Assembly (NCBI GenBank): GCA_947034895.1 | Contig: OX344764.1 | Location: 60,679,348 to 60,743,347 of the forward strand | Direction of reading: 5' to 3' | Length of the DNA stretch: 64,000 nt | Origin: Rhytidiadelphus loreus | Taxonomy: Eukaryota > Streptophyta > Bryopsida > Hypnales > Hylocomiaceae | In this document: positions 10,754 to 22,419 of the stretch, piece by piece | Position numbering within the stretch: position 1 is the stretch's first letter | Layout of the letters: each line of letters opens with the position of its first letter | Translations under genes and position numbers: made by a program | The notes under the pieces: generated by a model | What the model saw: the letters and a program-made list of their open reading frames with translations, nothing else | Told to the model about the DNA's origin: nothing | Databases searched by the model: none

Positions 10754-11460
10754 CACACCACTTGAAGTAGAGTCCTCTTGCTCTACTCCAGCCATGCCAT
10801 ATTGCTCTTCCACTTGGCCCAAACGCCATAACTCATCAGTCTGACCTTCAATATGGCCCTCAAAGAATAATTTTTCCACCTGCTCCTCCAATTTGATTTT
10901 GTGTTTGGCCATTTCTTCCCAACTAGGCCAACTCTTTCTCGGAGTTGTGAAAAATGAAGTATCCTTCCATAAATCCCATGGATGAGCTGTGAAGGCCTCT
11001 TCGCCCCCAACCATCGTGTCTGGAGTGCCAGAACTTGATGGTTTCATGGCCGTTCGCAACTCATAAAAACCCAAGTGGCTCGATAGTGTTGAAGCTCGAC
11101 GCTTCTGCTCTGCCACAACAAGTGATACTATCCAAGAGAGACAATTTAAATCCATGGCTTGGCCAATAAGATATCGTCTCTGGAATTCTGTGATACCTGT
11201 GACATTGGTGATGCCTATTTGGAATCCCATAGCCCGTTCCCGCTCATCGGCATTAGGCTCTACCATTTCTTCAGTGCGAGCATCCCACACTAAACCTGGT
11301 CCATTATCTTTAAAGGCATAGGACCTTGAAAAACTCACCAATGTAGGCAAAGCCCTTCGTGGTTCACCTTTGCGGTTGACAACCGCTAATGGGGCTTGAT
11401 CATCATGATAAACACGCCTGGGTGATCGATGAGGGTCCAAAATATCTTTCACGTATACAT
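10748..11460 (-). CDS. DNA methyltransferase, C-terminal part (split by insertion)
   Basis: This segment supplies the end of a C5-cytosine methyltransferase whose N-terminal part is at 24065-24842. It begins inside the target recognition region and contains the motif IX-like ERERAMGF and the motif X-like YLIGQAMDLNCLSWI, followed by a hydrophilic linker of about 120 residues ending at the TAG at 10748. Deleting the 12.6-kb insertion and one copy of its 8-bp duplication joins the two parts in the same frame: 778 plus 713 nt, 497 codons including the TAG. This segment has no ATG at its start. The linker has no recognisable domain. Confidence 0.85.
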
Positions 11461-11468
11461 CGGGTCGT
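11461..11468 (+). repeat. 8-bp target-site duplication, left copy
   Basis: CGGGTCGT directly precedes the left end CAGGGTTGTCT of the 12.6-kb element and is repeated exactly at 24065-24072. Confidence 0.85.
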
Positions 11469-11654
11469 CAGGGTTGTCTTGTCTGACAGAATTTCGGGTT
11501 TTTGTGTCTAATAGACGTCGCATGTCGCATGTCGAATTGTCGAGTTGTCGAGTATGGGCGGTTTTTGTTGTCGTGTACGGATTTCGGATTTCAAATTTTT
11601 TTACCCCTAGGTAAAACGGATTGTCCTACGTGGCTGTGACGTGGCGTGCTTTAT

Positions 11655-11890
11655 GAAGGGCGACCGTGGGTAGGGGCGACCACGGGTAGGGGGCGACTAC
11701 AGGTCCAAAATCTAGGGCGACTGCGGGTCTAGGGGCGACCGCGGGTAGGGGGCGATTGCGGGTCCAAAATCTAGGGCGACTGTGGATCTAGGGGCGACCG
11801 CGGGTCTAAGGGCGACCTCTGGTCCCTTTAAGGGCGACTGCGGGTCTAGGGGCGACCTCTGGTCCTTAGGGGCGACCTCTTTGTTGCAAA
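11655..11890 (+). repeat. Left subterminal array of the GC-rich 15-mer
   Basis: About fourteen tandem variants of GGGCGACNGCGGGTNNG are present, some with TCCAAAATCTA spacers. The motif matches the building block of the satellite at 14815-21135 and, in reverse orientation, the array at 23805-23912. Subterminal motif clusters of hAT elements are commonly transposase-binding sites, so that is the likely original role. Confidence 0.75.
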
Positions 11891-13059
11891 TGTCCAAAAA
11901 AACTTTCAAAACTACTATTTCTAGTACAAAAAGAAAAAAGAAAATTAATGGTATTTTTGAATATGTAATCGTAGGATCTTAAAGTAGAATAATATGACAA
12001 TGTGTGGAAAAAATTTCAAACACTTTCACCACATAGATTGCAAGGTAAATGCGTTCAAAGTGAAGAAATCACATTTGTGACATATTGACAAACTACTTTG
12101 AATCTTCTTAACTTAAAAAAGTTTACATTATAGTCTTGAATTAAAAAAATTTCATCATTCAAAATTGATTTGAAAATATAAAAAATTTAAAATTTAAAAA
12201 TAATGTGGTTTCATTCTTTAAAAAATTATTAAGTAGAAGAAAGTACATTATAGAGAGAAAAAACTTTATCATTAATAGCTTTAAAATGGAATTAAAACAC
12301 ACTAATTCCAATGGTGAGATTGTTCTATGAATCAAAGTTAATTTTTTGAACTTATTTGTTTAATTGTTTTGAAAAAGTTTGAAACTTGAGTGGCCCAAAA
12401 GAATCCTATGCTTAATTTTTTTTAATATGATACTATGATTGCTCACAAAAGAAGATGCTCTATAACTTTCATACCATCAATCCCCAAAAAATGAACCAAA
12501 GCTTTTGAAGTACAAAAAAATTCCAATCTATGAGAACAAAAAAACTTTAATTTTTAATTCAAATTTTCGTGAATTTTTTTTGTTCACCTAATTTATATTT
12601 AGGCTTATTGTGGTATAACTCTTGCTCTTTGGCACCAATTAAAATACAAATTACAATCCCATAAAACTAACAAGTTTATCTATATCATGAAAAAGTATCA
12701 AAAGCTTCATAAAAAATTGACCTTATATGAAGTTGCCCAAAATCCATTTTCCAAGGTACAAAGACAATTGAGACTTTAGAGCTTAACATCCTAACAATGT
12801 AATCTCTACAAGAGAAAAGGTTGTTTTAAGTACAACCTAGTAGTATAGTCCTACAATCTTATGATCTTTAGGGAGATTTTTAGTAAATTTTTATTGAAAA
12901 CAAATGTATTTCTAATAAATATTTACTATAATTTGCTAAAAGGTCATAAATTATAGAACTATATTGCTAAGACCATACCTAAAACATTCCTTTCTCTTCT
13001 AGTGATTATTCATGAGGTGGATTTTCAAATACAAAATAATGCACGAAGATTTGTATTAA
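11891..13059. other. AT-rich hAT interior with TTAA-family relic
   Basis: No gene is seen. Stretches such as ATCGTAGGATCTTAAAGTAG, AATGTGTGGAAAAAATTTCA and TTGGCACCAATT correspond, in reverse orientation, to interior sequence of the TTAA-flanked family (compare 22928-23451 and 6037-6974). This arm is therefore a diverged copy of that family, inverted relative to the one in the right arm. Confidence 0.5.
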
Positions 13060-14345
13060 AAACTTTCCCATTTGAATTCTTCTTTTTTCCAAGTATTCTT
13101 GTACTCATGAATTATTTACCACCATCAATCCATCATCCCTAACTTAAAAATTAGATGGAAGGGATTTAAAGAAAAATTTCCCTTTTTGATTTAATTTATG
13201 CATATTTCAACGAATTATCCTACTAAAGGACCTATAATTTATGAAGTGTATTTCAAAATACAAAATAATGCATGAAGATATTTACAATACCTTCCCCATT
13301 TATATTTTTTGATTCTCCAGGCATCTTTGTACTCATGAATTATTACCACCTTCATCTCTAACTTAAAAAAATAGTAGGGAAGGGATTTAAATGAAAACTT
13401 CTCCTTTTGATTTAATTTATGCAAATCTCAAAGATTTACCCTATGAATCTATAATTTATCAAGTGTATTTTTCTTGATTCTCTAAGCATCTTTTTACTTA
13501 TGAATTATTACCACCTTCATCTCTAACTTAAAAAAATAGTAGGGAAGGGATTTAAATGAAAACTTCTCCTTTTGATTTAATTTATGCAAATCTCAAAGAT
13601 TTACCCTATGGGTCTATAATTTATCAAGTATATTTTTCTTGATTCTCTAAGCATCTTTGTACTCATGAATGATTTACCACCTTCATCTCTAACTTTTTAA
13701 GTTAGTGAGGAAGGGATTTAAATGAAAACTTCTCGTTTTGATTTAATTTATGCAAATCTCAAAGATTTACCCTATGGGTCTATAATTTATCAAGTATATT
13801 TTTCTTGATTCTCTAAGCATCTTTGTACTCATGAATGATTTACCACCTTCATCTCTAACTTAAAAAGTTAGTGAGGAAGGGATTTAAATGAAAACTTCTC
13901 CTTTTGATTTAATTTATGCAAATCTCAAAGATTTACCCTATGGGTCTATAATTTATCAAATGTATTTTTCTTGATTCTCTAAGCATCTTTGTACTCATGA
14001 ATGATTTACCACCTTCATCTCTAACTTAAAAAATTAGTGAAGAAAGGATTTAAATGAAAACTTCTCCATTTGATTTAATTTATGCAAATCTCAAAGATTT
14101 ACCCTATGGGTCTATAATTTATCCAGTGTATTTCAAAATACAAAATAATGCATGAAGATATTTGCAATACCTTCCCCATTTAATTTTCTCGATTCACCAA
14201 GCATCTTTGTACTTATGAATTACTTACTATCTTCACCTCTAACCTAAAACTAGAGGAAAGAGATTTAAATAAAAACTTTCCCTATGGATTTAAGCAAATC
14301 TCAAATAGTCATTCTACAAGTGTATAATTTTTCAAATGAATTTCA
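13060..14345 (+). repeat. 166-bp AT-rich tandem array with 221-bp edge units
   Basis: The block TTTGATTTAATTTATGCAAA recurs with starts at about 13405, 13571, 13737, 13903 and 14069, exactly 166 bp apart. At both edges the unit carries an extra 55 bp (GTATTTCAAAATACAAAATA and following); the left one starts at about 13184, 221 bp before the next. It is not coding. It lies inside the hAT-like element, left of the GC-rich satellite. Confidence 0.85.
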
Positions 14346-14814
14346 AAATACAAAAAAATAGATGGATAGATATGTATGATCTTTCTTATTTTATTTTATT
14401 TCATATCATGTAATTACAATCGAATAAATGATAATGAACCATTGATATATATTTCAAAAAATTGCATGTTTGCAAAAATTGAGTGTTCAATGGAAGATGA
14501 CATCTTGTCATAAAATTAATATACTAGAGCGAATTCATAGATCAAACAAAATATTGACAAATTCAAGTTGTACTATAGAGAATCCAAAGCAACTAGATTT
14601 TGAGAAGAGCTTTCATTTCTAATAAATGAGATTAGGTGTTTGAGCTACAAAATCTGATCTCATCAAGGTCCATTTATTTAGCTCACCTAACAAAGAAGGT
14701 CCACTAATACACCTAGCAAACTAAAACAAAAGTAATTGACTCTAATGAAGCTCTCAATTTCTACCTTCAACACCCACAAAAAGCAATCGAACGCGTTCTT
14801 CAAGTGACTTTGAG
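14346..14814. other. AT-rich spacer before the satellite
   Basis: No gene, RNA or repeat structure is recognised between the 166-bp array and the GC-rich satellite. Confidence 0.5.
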
Positions 14815-17800
14815 TCTTCGGCGACCTCCCTTGAAGGAGAACGCGGGTCAGGGCGACCTCGGGTAGGGGCCGACTGCGGGTGGAGGCGGGAAGAATTGGC
14901 CTCCCTTTGCCCCCAAATAGGAAAAATTCGGCCTTGGGGAGGCTTCTAGGGGCGACTTCGGGTGAGGGCGACCTCTTTAGGAGGAGAATGCGGGTGGGGA
15001 CGACCCCGGGTAGGGCGACCTCGGGTAGGGGGCGAATTCGGGTGGAGATGGGAAGAAATGGCCTCCCAAAGGCCCCAAATTGGCAAATTTGGGCCTTGGG
15101 GAGGCCTTTAGGGGCGACTTCGGGTGAGGGCGACCTCTTTGGGAGGAGAACGCGGGTGGGGGCGACCTCGGGTAGGGGCCGACTCCGGGTGGAGGCGGGA
15201 AGAATTGGCCTCCCGAAGGCCCAAAATTGACAAATTTGGGCCTTGGGGAGGCCTCTAGGGGCGACTTCGGGTGAGGGCGACCTCTTTGGGAGGAGAACGC
15301 GGGTGGAGGCGACCTCGGGTAGGGCGACCTCGGGTATAGGGCGACTTCGGGTGGAGATGGGAAGAAATGGCCTTCCAAAGGCCCAAAATTGACAAATTTG
15401 GGCCTTGGGGAGGCCTCTACGGGCGACTTCGGGTGAGGGCGACCTCTTTGGAGGAGAACGCGGGTGGGGGCGACCTCGGGTAGGGGGCGACTTCGGGTGG
15501 AGATGGGAAGAATTGGCCTCCCAAAGGCCCAAAATTGACAAATTTGGGCCTTGGGGAGGCCTCTAGGGGCGACTTCGGGTGAGGGCGACCTCTTTGGGAG
15601 GAGAACGCGGGTGGGGGCGACCTCGGGTAGGGCGACCTCGGGTATAGGGCGACTTCGGGTGGAGATGGGAAGAAATGGCCTTCCAAAGGCCCAAAATTGA
15701 CAAATTCGGGCCTTCGGGAGGCCTCTACGGGCGACTTCGGGTGACGGCGACCTCTTTGGGAGGAGAACGCGGGTGGGGGCGACCTCGGGTAGGGGCCGAC
15801 TGCGGGTGGAGGCGGGAAGAATTGGCCTCCGGAAGGCCCAAAATTGGCAAATTTGGGCCTTGGGGAGGCCTCTAGGGGCGACTTCGGGTGAGGGCGACCT
15901 CTTTGGGAAGAGAACGCGGGTGGGGGCGACCTCGGGTAGGGGGCGACTTCGGGTGGAGATGGGAAGAATTGGCCTCCCAAAGGCCCAAAATTGACAAATT
16001 TGGGCCTTGGGGAGGCCTCTAGGGGCGACTTCGGGTGAGGGCGACCTCTTTGGGAGGAGAACGCGGGTGGGGGCGACCTCGGGTAGGGGGCGACTTCGGG
16101 TGGAGATGGGAAGAATTGGCCTCCCAAAGGCCCAAAATTGACAAATTTGGGCCTTGGGGAGGCCTTTAGGGGCGACTTCGGGTGAGGGCGACCTCTTTGG
16201 GAGGAGAACGCGGGTGGGGGCGACCTCGGGTAGGGGCCGACTGCGGGTGGAGGCGGGAAGAATTGGCCTCCCGAAGGCCCAAAATTGACAAATTTGGGCC
16301 TTGGGGAGGCCTCTAGGGGCGACTTCGGGTGAGGGCGATCTCTTTGGGAGGAGAACGCGGGTGGGGGCGACCTCGGGTAGGGCGACCTCGGGTATAGGGC
16401 GACTTCGGGTGGAGATGGGAAGAAATGGCCTTCCAAAGGCCCAAAATTGACAAATTTGGGCCTTGGGGAGGCCTTTAGGGGCGACTTCGGGTGAGGGCGA
16501 CCTCTTTGGGAAGAGAACGCGCGTGGGGGCGACCTCGGGTAGGGGCCGACTGCGGGTGGAGGCGGGAAGAATTGGCCTCCCGAAGGCCCAAAATTGACAA
16601 ATTTGGGCCTTGGGGAGGCCTCTAGGGGCGACTTCGGGTGAGGGCGACCTCTTTGGGAGGAGAACGCGGGTGGGGGCGACCTCGGGTAGGGGGCGACTTC
16701 GGGTGGAGATGGGAAGAATTGGCCTCCCAAAGGCCCAAAATTGACAAATTTGGGCCTTGGGGAGGCCTTTAGGGGCGGCTTCGGGTGAGGGCGACCTCTT
16801 TGGGAGGAGAACGCGGGTGGGGGCGACCTCGGGTAGGGGCCGACTGCGGGTGGAGGCGGGAAGAATTGGCCTCCGGAAGGCCCAAAATTGGCAAATTTGG
16901 GCCTTGGGGAGGCCTCTAGGGGCGACTTCCGGTGAGGGCGACGTCTTTGGGAAGAGAACGCGGGTGGGGGCGACCTCGGGTAGGGGGCGACTTCGGGTGG
17001 AGATGGGAAGAATTGGCCTCCCAAAGGCCCAAAATTGACAAATTTGGGCCTTGGGGAGGCCTCTAGGGGCGACTTCGGGTGAGGGCGACCTCTTTGGGAG
17101 GAGAACGCGGGTGGGGGCGACTTCGGGTGGAGATGGGAAGAATTGGCCTCCCAAAGGCCCAAAATTGACAAATTTGGGCCTTGGGGAGGCCTCTACGGGC
17201 GACTTCGGGTGAGGGCGACCTCTTTGGGAGGAGAACGCGGGTGGGGGCGACCTCGGGTAGGGGGCGACTTCGGGTGGAGATGGGAAGAATTGGCCTCCCA
17301 AAGGCCCAAAATTGACAAATTTGGGCCTTGGGGAGGCCTTTAGGGGCGACTTCGGGTGAGGGCGACCTCTTTGGGAGGAGAACGCGGGTGGGGGCGACCT
17401 CGGGTAGGGGCCGACTGCGGGTGGAGGCGGGAAGAATTGGCCTCCCGAAGGCCCAAAATTGACAAATTTGGGCATTGGGGAGGCCTCTAGGGGCGACTTC
17501 GGGTGAGGGCGACCTCTTTGGGAGGAGAACGCGGGTGGGGGCGACCTCGGGTAGGGCGACCTCGGGTATAGGGCGACTTCGGGTGGAGATGGGAAGAAAT
17601 GGCCTTCCAAAGGCCCAAAATTGACAAATTTGGGCCTTGGGGAGGCCTTTAGGGGCGACTTCGGGTGAGGGCGACCTCTTTGGGAGGAGAACGCGGGTGG
17701 GGGCGACCTCGGGTAGGGGCCGACTGCGGGTGGAGGCGGGAAGAATTGGCCTCCGGAAGGCCCAAAATTGGCAAATTTGGGCCTTGGGGAGGCCTCTAGG

Positions 17801-20800
17801 GGCGACTTCGGGTGAGGGCGACCTCTTTGGGAAGAGAACGCGGGTGGGGGCGACCTCGGGTAGGGGGCGACTTCGGGTGGAGATGGGAAGAATTGGCCTC
17901 CCAAAGGCCCAAAATTGACAAATTTGGGCCTTGGGGAGGCCTCTAGGGGCGACTTCGGGTGAGGGCGACCTCTTTGGGAGGAGAACGCGGGTGGGGGCGA
18001 CCTCGGGTAGGGGGCGACTTCGGGTGGAGATGGGAAGAATTGGCCTCCCAAAGGCCCAAAATTGACAAATTTGGGCCTTGGGGAGGCCTTTAGGGGCGAC
18101 TTCGGGTGAGGGCGACCTCTTTGGGAGGAGAACGCGGGTGGGGCCGACCTCGGGTAGGGGCCGACTGCGGGTGGAGGCGGGAAGAATTGGCCTCCCGAAG
18201 GCCCAAAATTGACAAATTTGGGCCTTGGGGAGGCCTCTAGGGGCGACTTCGGGTGAGGGCGATCTCTTTGGGAGGAGAACGCGGGTGGGGGCGACCTCGG
18301 GTAGGGCGACCTCGGGTATAGGGCGACTTCGGGTGGAGATGGGAAGAAATGGCCTTCCAAAGGCCCAAAATTGACAAATTTGGGCCTTGGGGAGGCCTCT
18401 ACGGGCGACTTCGGGTGAGGGCGACCTCTTTGGAGGAGAACGCGGGTGGGGGCGACCTCGGGTAGGGGGCGACTTCGGGTGGAGATGGGAAGAATTGGCC
18501 TCCGAAAGGCCCAAAATTGACAAATTTGGGCCTTGGGGAGGCCTTTAGGGGCGACTTCGGGTGAGGGCGACCTCTTTGGGAGGAGAACGCGGGTGGGGGC
18601 GACCTCGGGTAGGGGCCGACTGCAGGTGGAGGCGGGAAGAATTGGCCTCCCGAAGGCCCAAAATTGACAAATTTGGGCCTTGGGGAGGCCTCTAGGGGCG
18701 ACTTCGGGTGAGGGCGACCTCTTTGGGAGGAGAACGCGGGTGGAGGCGACCTTGGGTAGGGCGACCTCGGGTATAGGGCGACTTCGGGTGGAGATGGGAA
18801 GAAATGGCCTTCCAAAGGCCCAAAATTGACAAATTTGGGCCTTGGGGAGGCCTCTACGGGCGACTTCGGGTGAGGGCGACCTCTTTGGAGGAGAACGCGG
18901 GTGGGGGCGACCTCGGGTAGGGGGCGACTTCGGGTGGAGATGGGAAGAATTGGCCTCCCAAAGGCCCAAAATTGACAAATTTGGGCCTTGGGGAGGCCTT
19001 TAGGGGCGACTTCGGGTGAGGGCGACTTCTTTGGGAGGAGAACGCGGGTGGGGGCGACCTCGGGTAGGGGCCGACTGCGGGTGGAGGCGGGAAGAATTGG
19101 CCTCCCGAAGGCCCAAAATTGACAAATTTGGGCCTTGGGGAGGCCTCTAGGGGCGACTTCGGGTGAGGGCGACCTCTTTGGGAGGAGAACGCGGGTGGAG
19201 GCGACCTTGGGTAGGGCGACCTCGGGTATAGGGCGACTTCGGGTGGAGATGGGAAGAAATGGCCTTCCAAAGGCCCAAAATTGACAAATTTGGGCCTTGG
19301 GGAGGCCTCTACGGGCGACTTCGGGTGAGGGCGACCTCTTTGGAGGAGAACGCGGGTGGGGGCGACCTCGGGTAGGGGGCGACTTCGGGTGGAGATGGGA
19401 AGAATTGGCCTCCCAAAGGCCCAAAATTGACAAATTTGGGCCTTGGGGAGGCCTTTAGGGGCGACTTCGGGTGAGGGCGACCTCTTTGGGAGGAGAACGC
19501 GGGTGGGGGCGACCTCGGGTAGGGGCCGACTGCGGGTGGAGGCGGGAAGAATTGGCCTCCCGAAGGCCCAAAATTGACAAATTTGGGCCTTGGGGAGGCC
19601 TCTAGGGGCGACTTCGGGTGAGGGCGATCTCTTTGGGAGGAGAACGCGGGTGGGGGCGACCTCGGGTAGGGCGACCTCGGGTATAGGGCGACTTCGGGTG
19701 GAGATGGGAAGAAATGGCCTTCCAAAGGCCCAAAATTGACAAATTTGGGCCTTGGGGAGGCCTCTACGGGCGACTTCGGGTGAGGGCGACCTCTTTGGAG
19801 GAGAACGCGGGTGGGGGCGACCTCGGGTAGGGGGCGACTTCGGGTGGAGATGGGAAGAATTGGCCTCCCAAAGGCCCAAAATTGACAAATTTGGGCCTTG
19901 GGGAGGCCTCTAGGGGCGACTTCGGGTGAGGGCGACCTCTTTGGGAGGAGAACGCGGGTGGAGGCGACCTCGGGTAGGGCGACCTCGGGTATAGGGCGAC
20001 TTCGGGTGGAGATGGGAAGAAATGGCCTTCCAAAGGCCCAAAATTGACAAATTTGGGCCTTGGGGAGGCCTCTACGGGCGACTTCGGGTGAGGGCGACCT
20101 CTTTGGAGGAGAACGCGGGTGGGGGCGACCTCGGGTAGGGGGCGACTTCGGGTGGAGATGGGAAGAATTGGCCTCCCAAAGGCCCAAAATTGACAAATTT
20201 GGGCCTTGGGGAGGCCTCTAGGGGCGACTTCGGGTGAGGGCGACCTCTTTGGGAGGAGAACGCGGGTGGGGGCGACTTCGGGTGGAGATGGGAAGAATTG
20301 GCCTCCCAAAGGCCCAAAATTGACAAATGTGGGCCTTGGGGAGGCCTCTACGGGCGACTTCGGGTGAGGGCGACCTCTTTGGGAGGAGAACGCGGGTGGG
20401 GGCGACCTCGGGTAGGGGGCGACTTCGGGTGGAGATGGGAACAATTGGCCTCCCTAAGGCCCGAAATTGACAAATTTGGGCCTTGGAGAGGCCTCTAGGG
20501 GCCACTTCGGGTGAGGGCGACCTCTTTGGGAGGAGAACGCGGGTGGAGGCGACCTCGGATAGGGCGACCTCGGGTAGGGGGCGACTTCGGGTGGAGATGG
20601 GAAGAAATGGCCTTCCAAAGGCCCAAAATTGACAAATTTGGGCCTTGGGGAGGCCTCTACGGGCGACTTCGGGTGAGGGCGACCTCTTTGGGAGGAGAAC
20701 GCGGGTGGGGGCGACCTCGGGTAGGGGGCGACTTCGGGTGGAGATGGGAAGAATTGGCCTTCCAAAGGCCCAAAATTGACAAATTTGGGCCTTGGGGAGG

Positions 20801-21135
20801 CCTCTACGGGCGACTTCGGGTGAGGGCGACCTCTTTGGGAGGAGAACGCGGGTGGAGGCGACCTCGGATAGGGCGACCTCGGGTAGGGGGCGACTTCGGG
20901 TGGAGATGGGAAGAATTGGCCTCCGAAAGGCCCAAAATTGGCAAATTTGGGCTTTGGGGAGGCTTCTAGGGGCGACTGCGGGTGAGGGCGACCTCCTTGA
21001 GAGGAGAACGCAGGTGGGGGCGACCTCGGGTAGGGGGCGACTTCGGGTGGAGATGGGAAGAATTGGCCTCCCAAAGGCCCAAAATTGACAAATTTGGGCC
21101 TTGGGGAGGCTTCTAGTGGCGACTTCGGGTCTTGG
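14815..21135 (+). repeat. 6.3-kb GC-rich satellite, 147/162-bp units
   Basis: About 41 tandem units are present, each marked by GGGCCTTGGGGAGGCC. Spacing between successive marks is 147, 162, 146, 162, 147, 147, 147, 147 and 162 between 15091 and 16458. The 162 class has one extra 15-mer (GGGCGACCTCGGGTA). Each unit is built from four or five variants of GGCGACNTCGGGTNGG plus a spacer with TTGGCCTCCCAAAGGCCC. Because 147, 162 and 15 are multiples of three and the minus strand lacks stops in two frames, long proline/arginine-rich open frames arise (one of 1333 codons, 14977-18978). They shift frame wherever a 146-bp unit occurs and have no known domain, so I do not call a gene. Higher-order repeats of 455 and 880 bp are visible. 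Confidence 0.9.
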
Positions 21136-22415
21136 GCGACTTCTTAATTGGAGAAGAATACGGGTGAATGGGACCTCTTTTATTGTGCAACTATGGATGG
21201 GGGTGGGAGCCATTGCTTTGAGGATGTCCTTGTCTTATAATTTCTTGCATTAATAAGAGATTTTAAACATTTTTTTTCTTTTTCTTTTTGATTTTGAAAG
21301 TTTCTTAATCATTTTTTTTTCTTAGACCCTTTACATTTCATATCAATTTCAATATATATATTTTTTAAATTAGTAAAAATCATTTATTGTTTATTTCCCC
21401 TCGATTTCTTTCATTACATTGGATTTGTTAATACATATATGACCTAATTTTTAGGAACTCCATTGGGAATGTTTATAGAATTTCTTCTTGATTCCTAGGG
21501 TCTTTATAAGGTGGGGTCTTTCTAAATTTCCCTTGGTTTTTAAAATTTTCCCTAATTTTAATTCGAAAATTGTTATTATGATTTGCAAGTTCTTTCTTGT
21601 AATTGTGCATTGCAAATAATCAATTTGGTTGTTCAATTGAAACGTTTGATGGCATTCAAGAATGAGTGATTATCACTAAAAGGACATATTGGCTAACTAT
21701 ATGGATTACTGTTAAGTGCCTTGCTATTATTTTTTAGTCTCCTAAGATTCATTACAGATATTAACCTATTAAGGAAAAGAAGTTGGAGGATATAAAGAAT
21801 TGTTGGCGGGTGGCTCTAATGTATGTATATGGGCTGCAACATTCAGAGAGGACCATAGAGATCATGCAAGAAAATCATAAATATACGATGAAATCCATCT
21901 TGTATTCTATTAGAAAAATTGGCCACTTAATGAATATGAATGATATGGAAAAATACGACAATGAAGTATTTGAAAATACATTGATAGTGAGATACTTTGT
22001 AAGGAAGTTAGGTGACCTTATTGAGCCTAATCTAAAGAAGCAATTAATATGCGGATAGGTGGCAAACTTGCTCATTGATAAACCATGGTTGATGATGCCC
22101 CTTAAAGTTGTTTTCCACACTAATATTTTTGTAATTGGACATGATATTACCAGATTAGTATAAATAGAAACGTAGGTCACATTGCATGCATTTAACTTTT
22201 GAAGAGCAATGTAAATATATTAACGACTTTTATACGATGTGACATTTAAAAAAATGAATTGAATATTCTAAATGCAAAGTGCAAAAGTTATTGTATAGAA
22301 TTTCAAATTTCAATTCCCTTGTGCAAATATTTTGTAATTTTTGTCAAACAATTAATTATAGTTTATTTGCTTCTAAACTATTGTGTGAGAAATTTTACAA
22401 AAATGAAGTTGAATT
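21136..22415. other. AT-rich hAT interior, right of satellite
   Basis: No recognisable gene. A plus-strand frame at 21783-22058 (91 codons) matches no family I know and may be chance. Confidence 0.5.
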
Positions 22416-22419
22416 TTAA

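Noticed and set aside
14977..18978. 1333-codon proline-rich minus-strand frame
   Set aside because: It lies wholly in a tandem satellite that is stop-poor in two frames, switches content when a 146-bp unit occurs, and has no domain or gene context.
14815..21135. CRISPR-like regular repeats
   Set aside because: Units are contiguous without unique spacers, and the DNA is a plant nuclear satellite.
21783..22058. 91-codon plus-strand frame within the hAT-like element, considered as a transposase remnant
   Set aside because: No hAT dimerisation motif or other transposase feature is visible.
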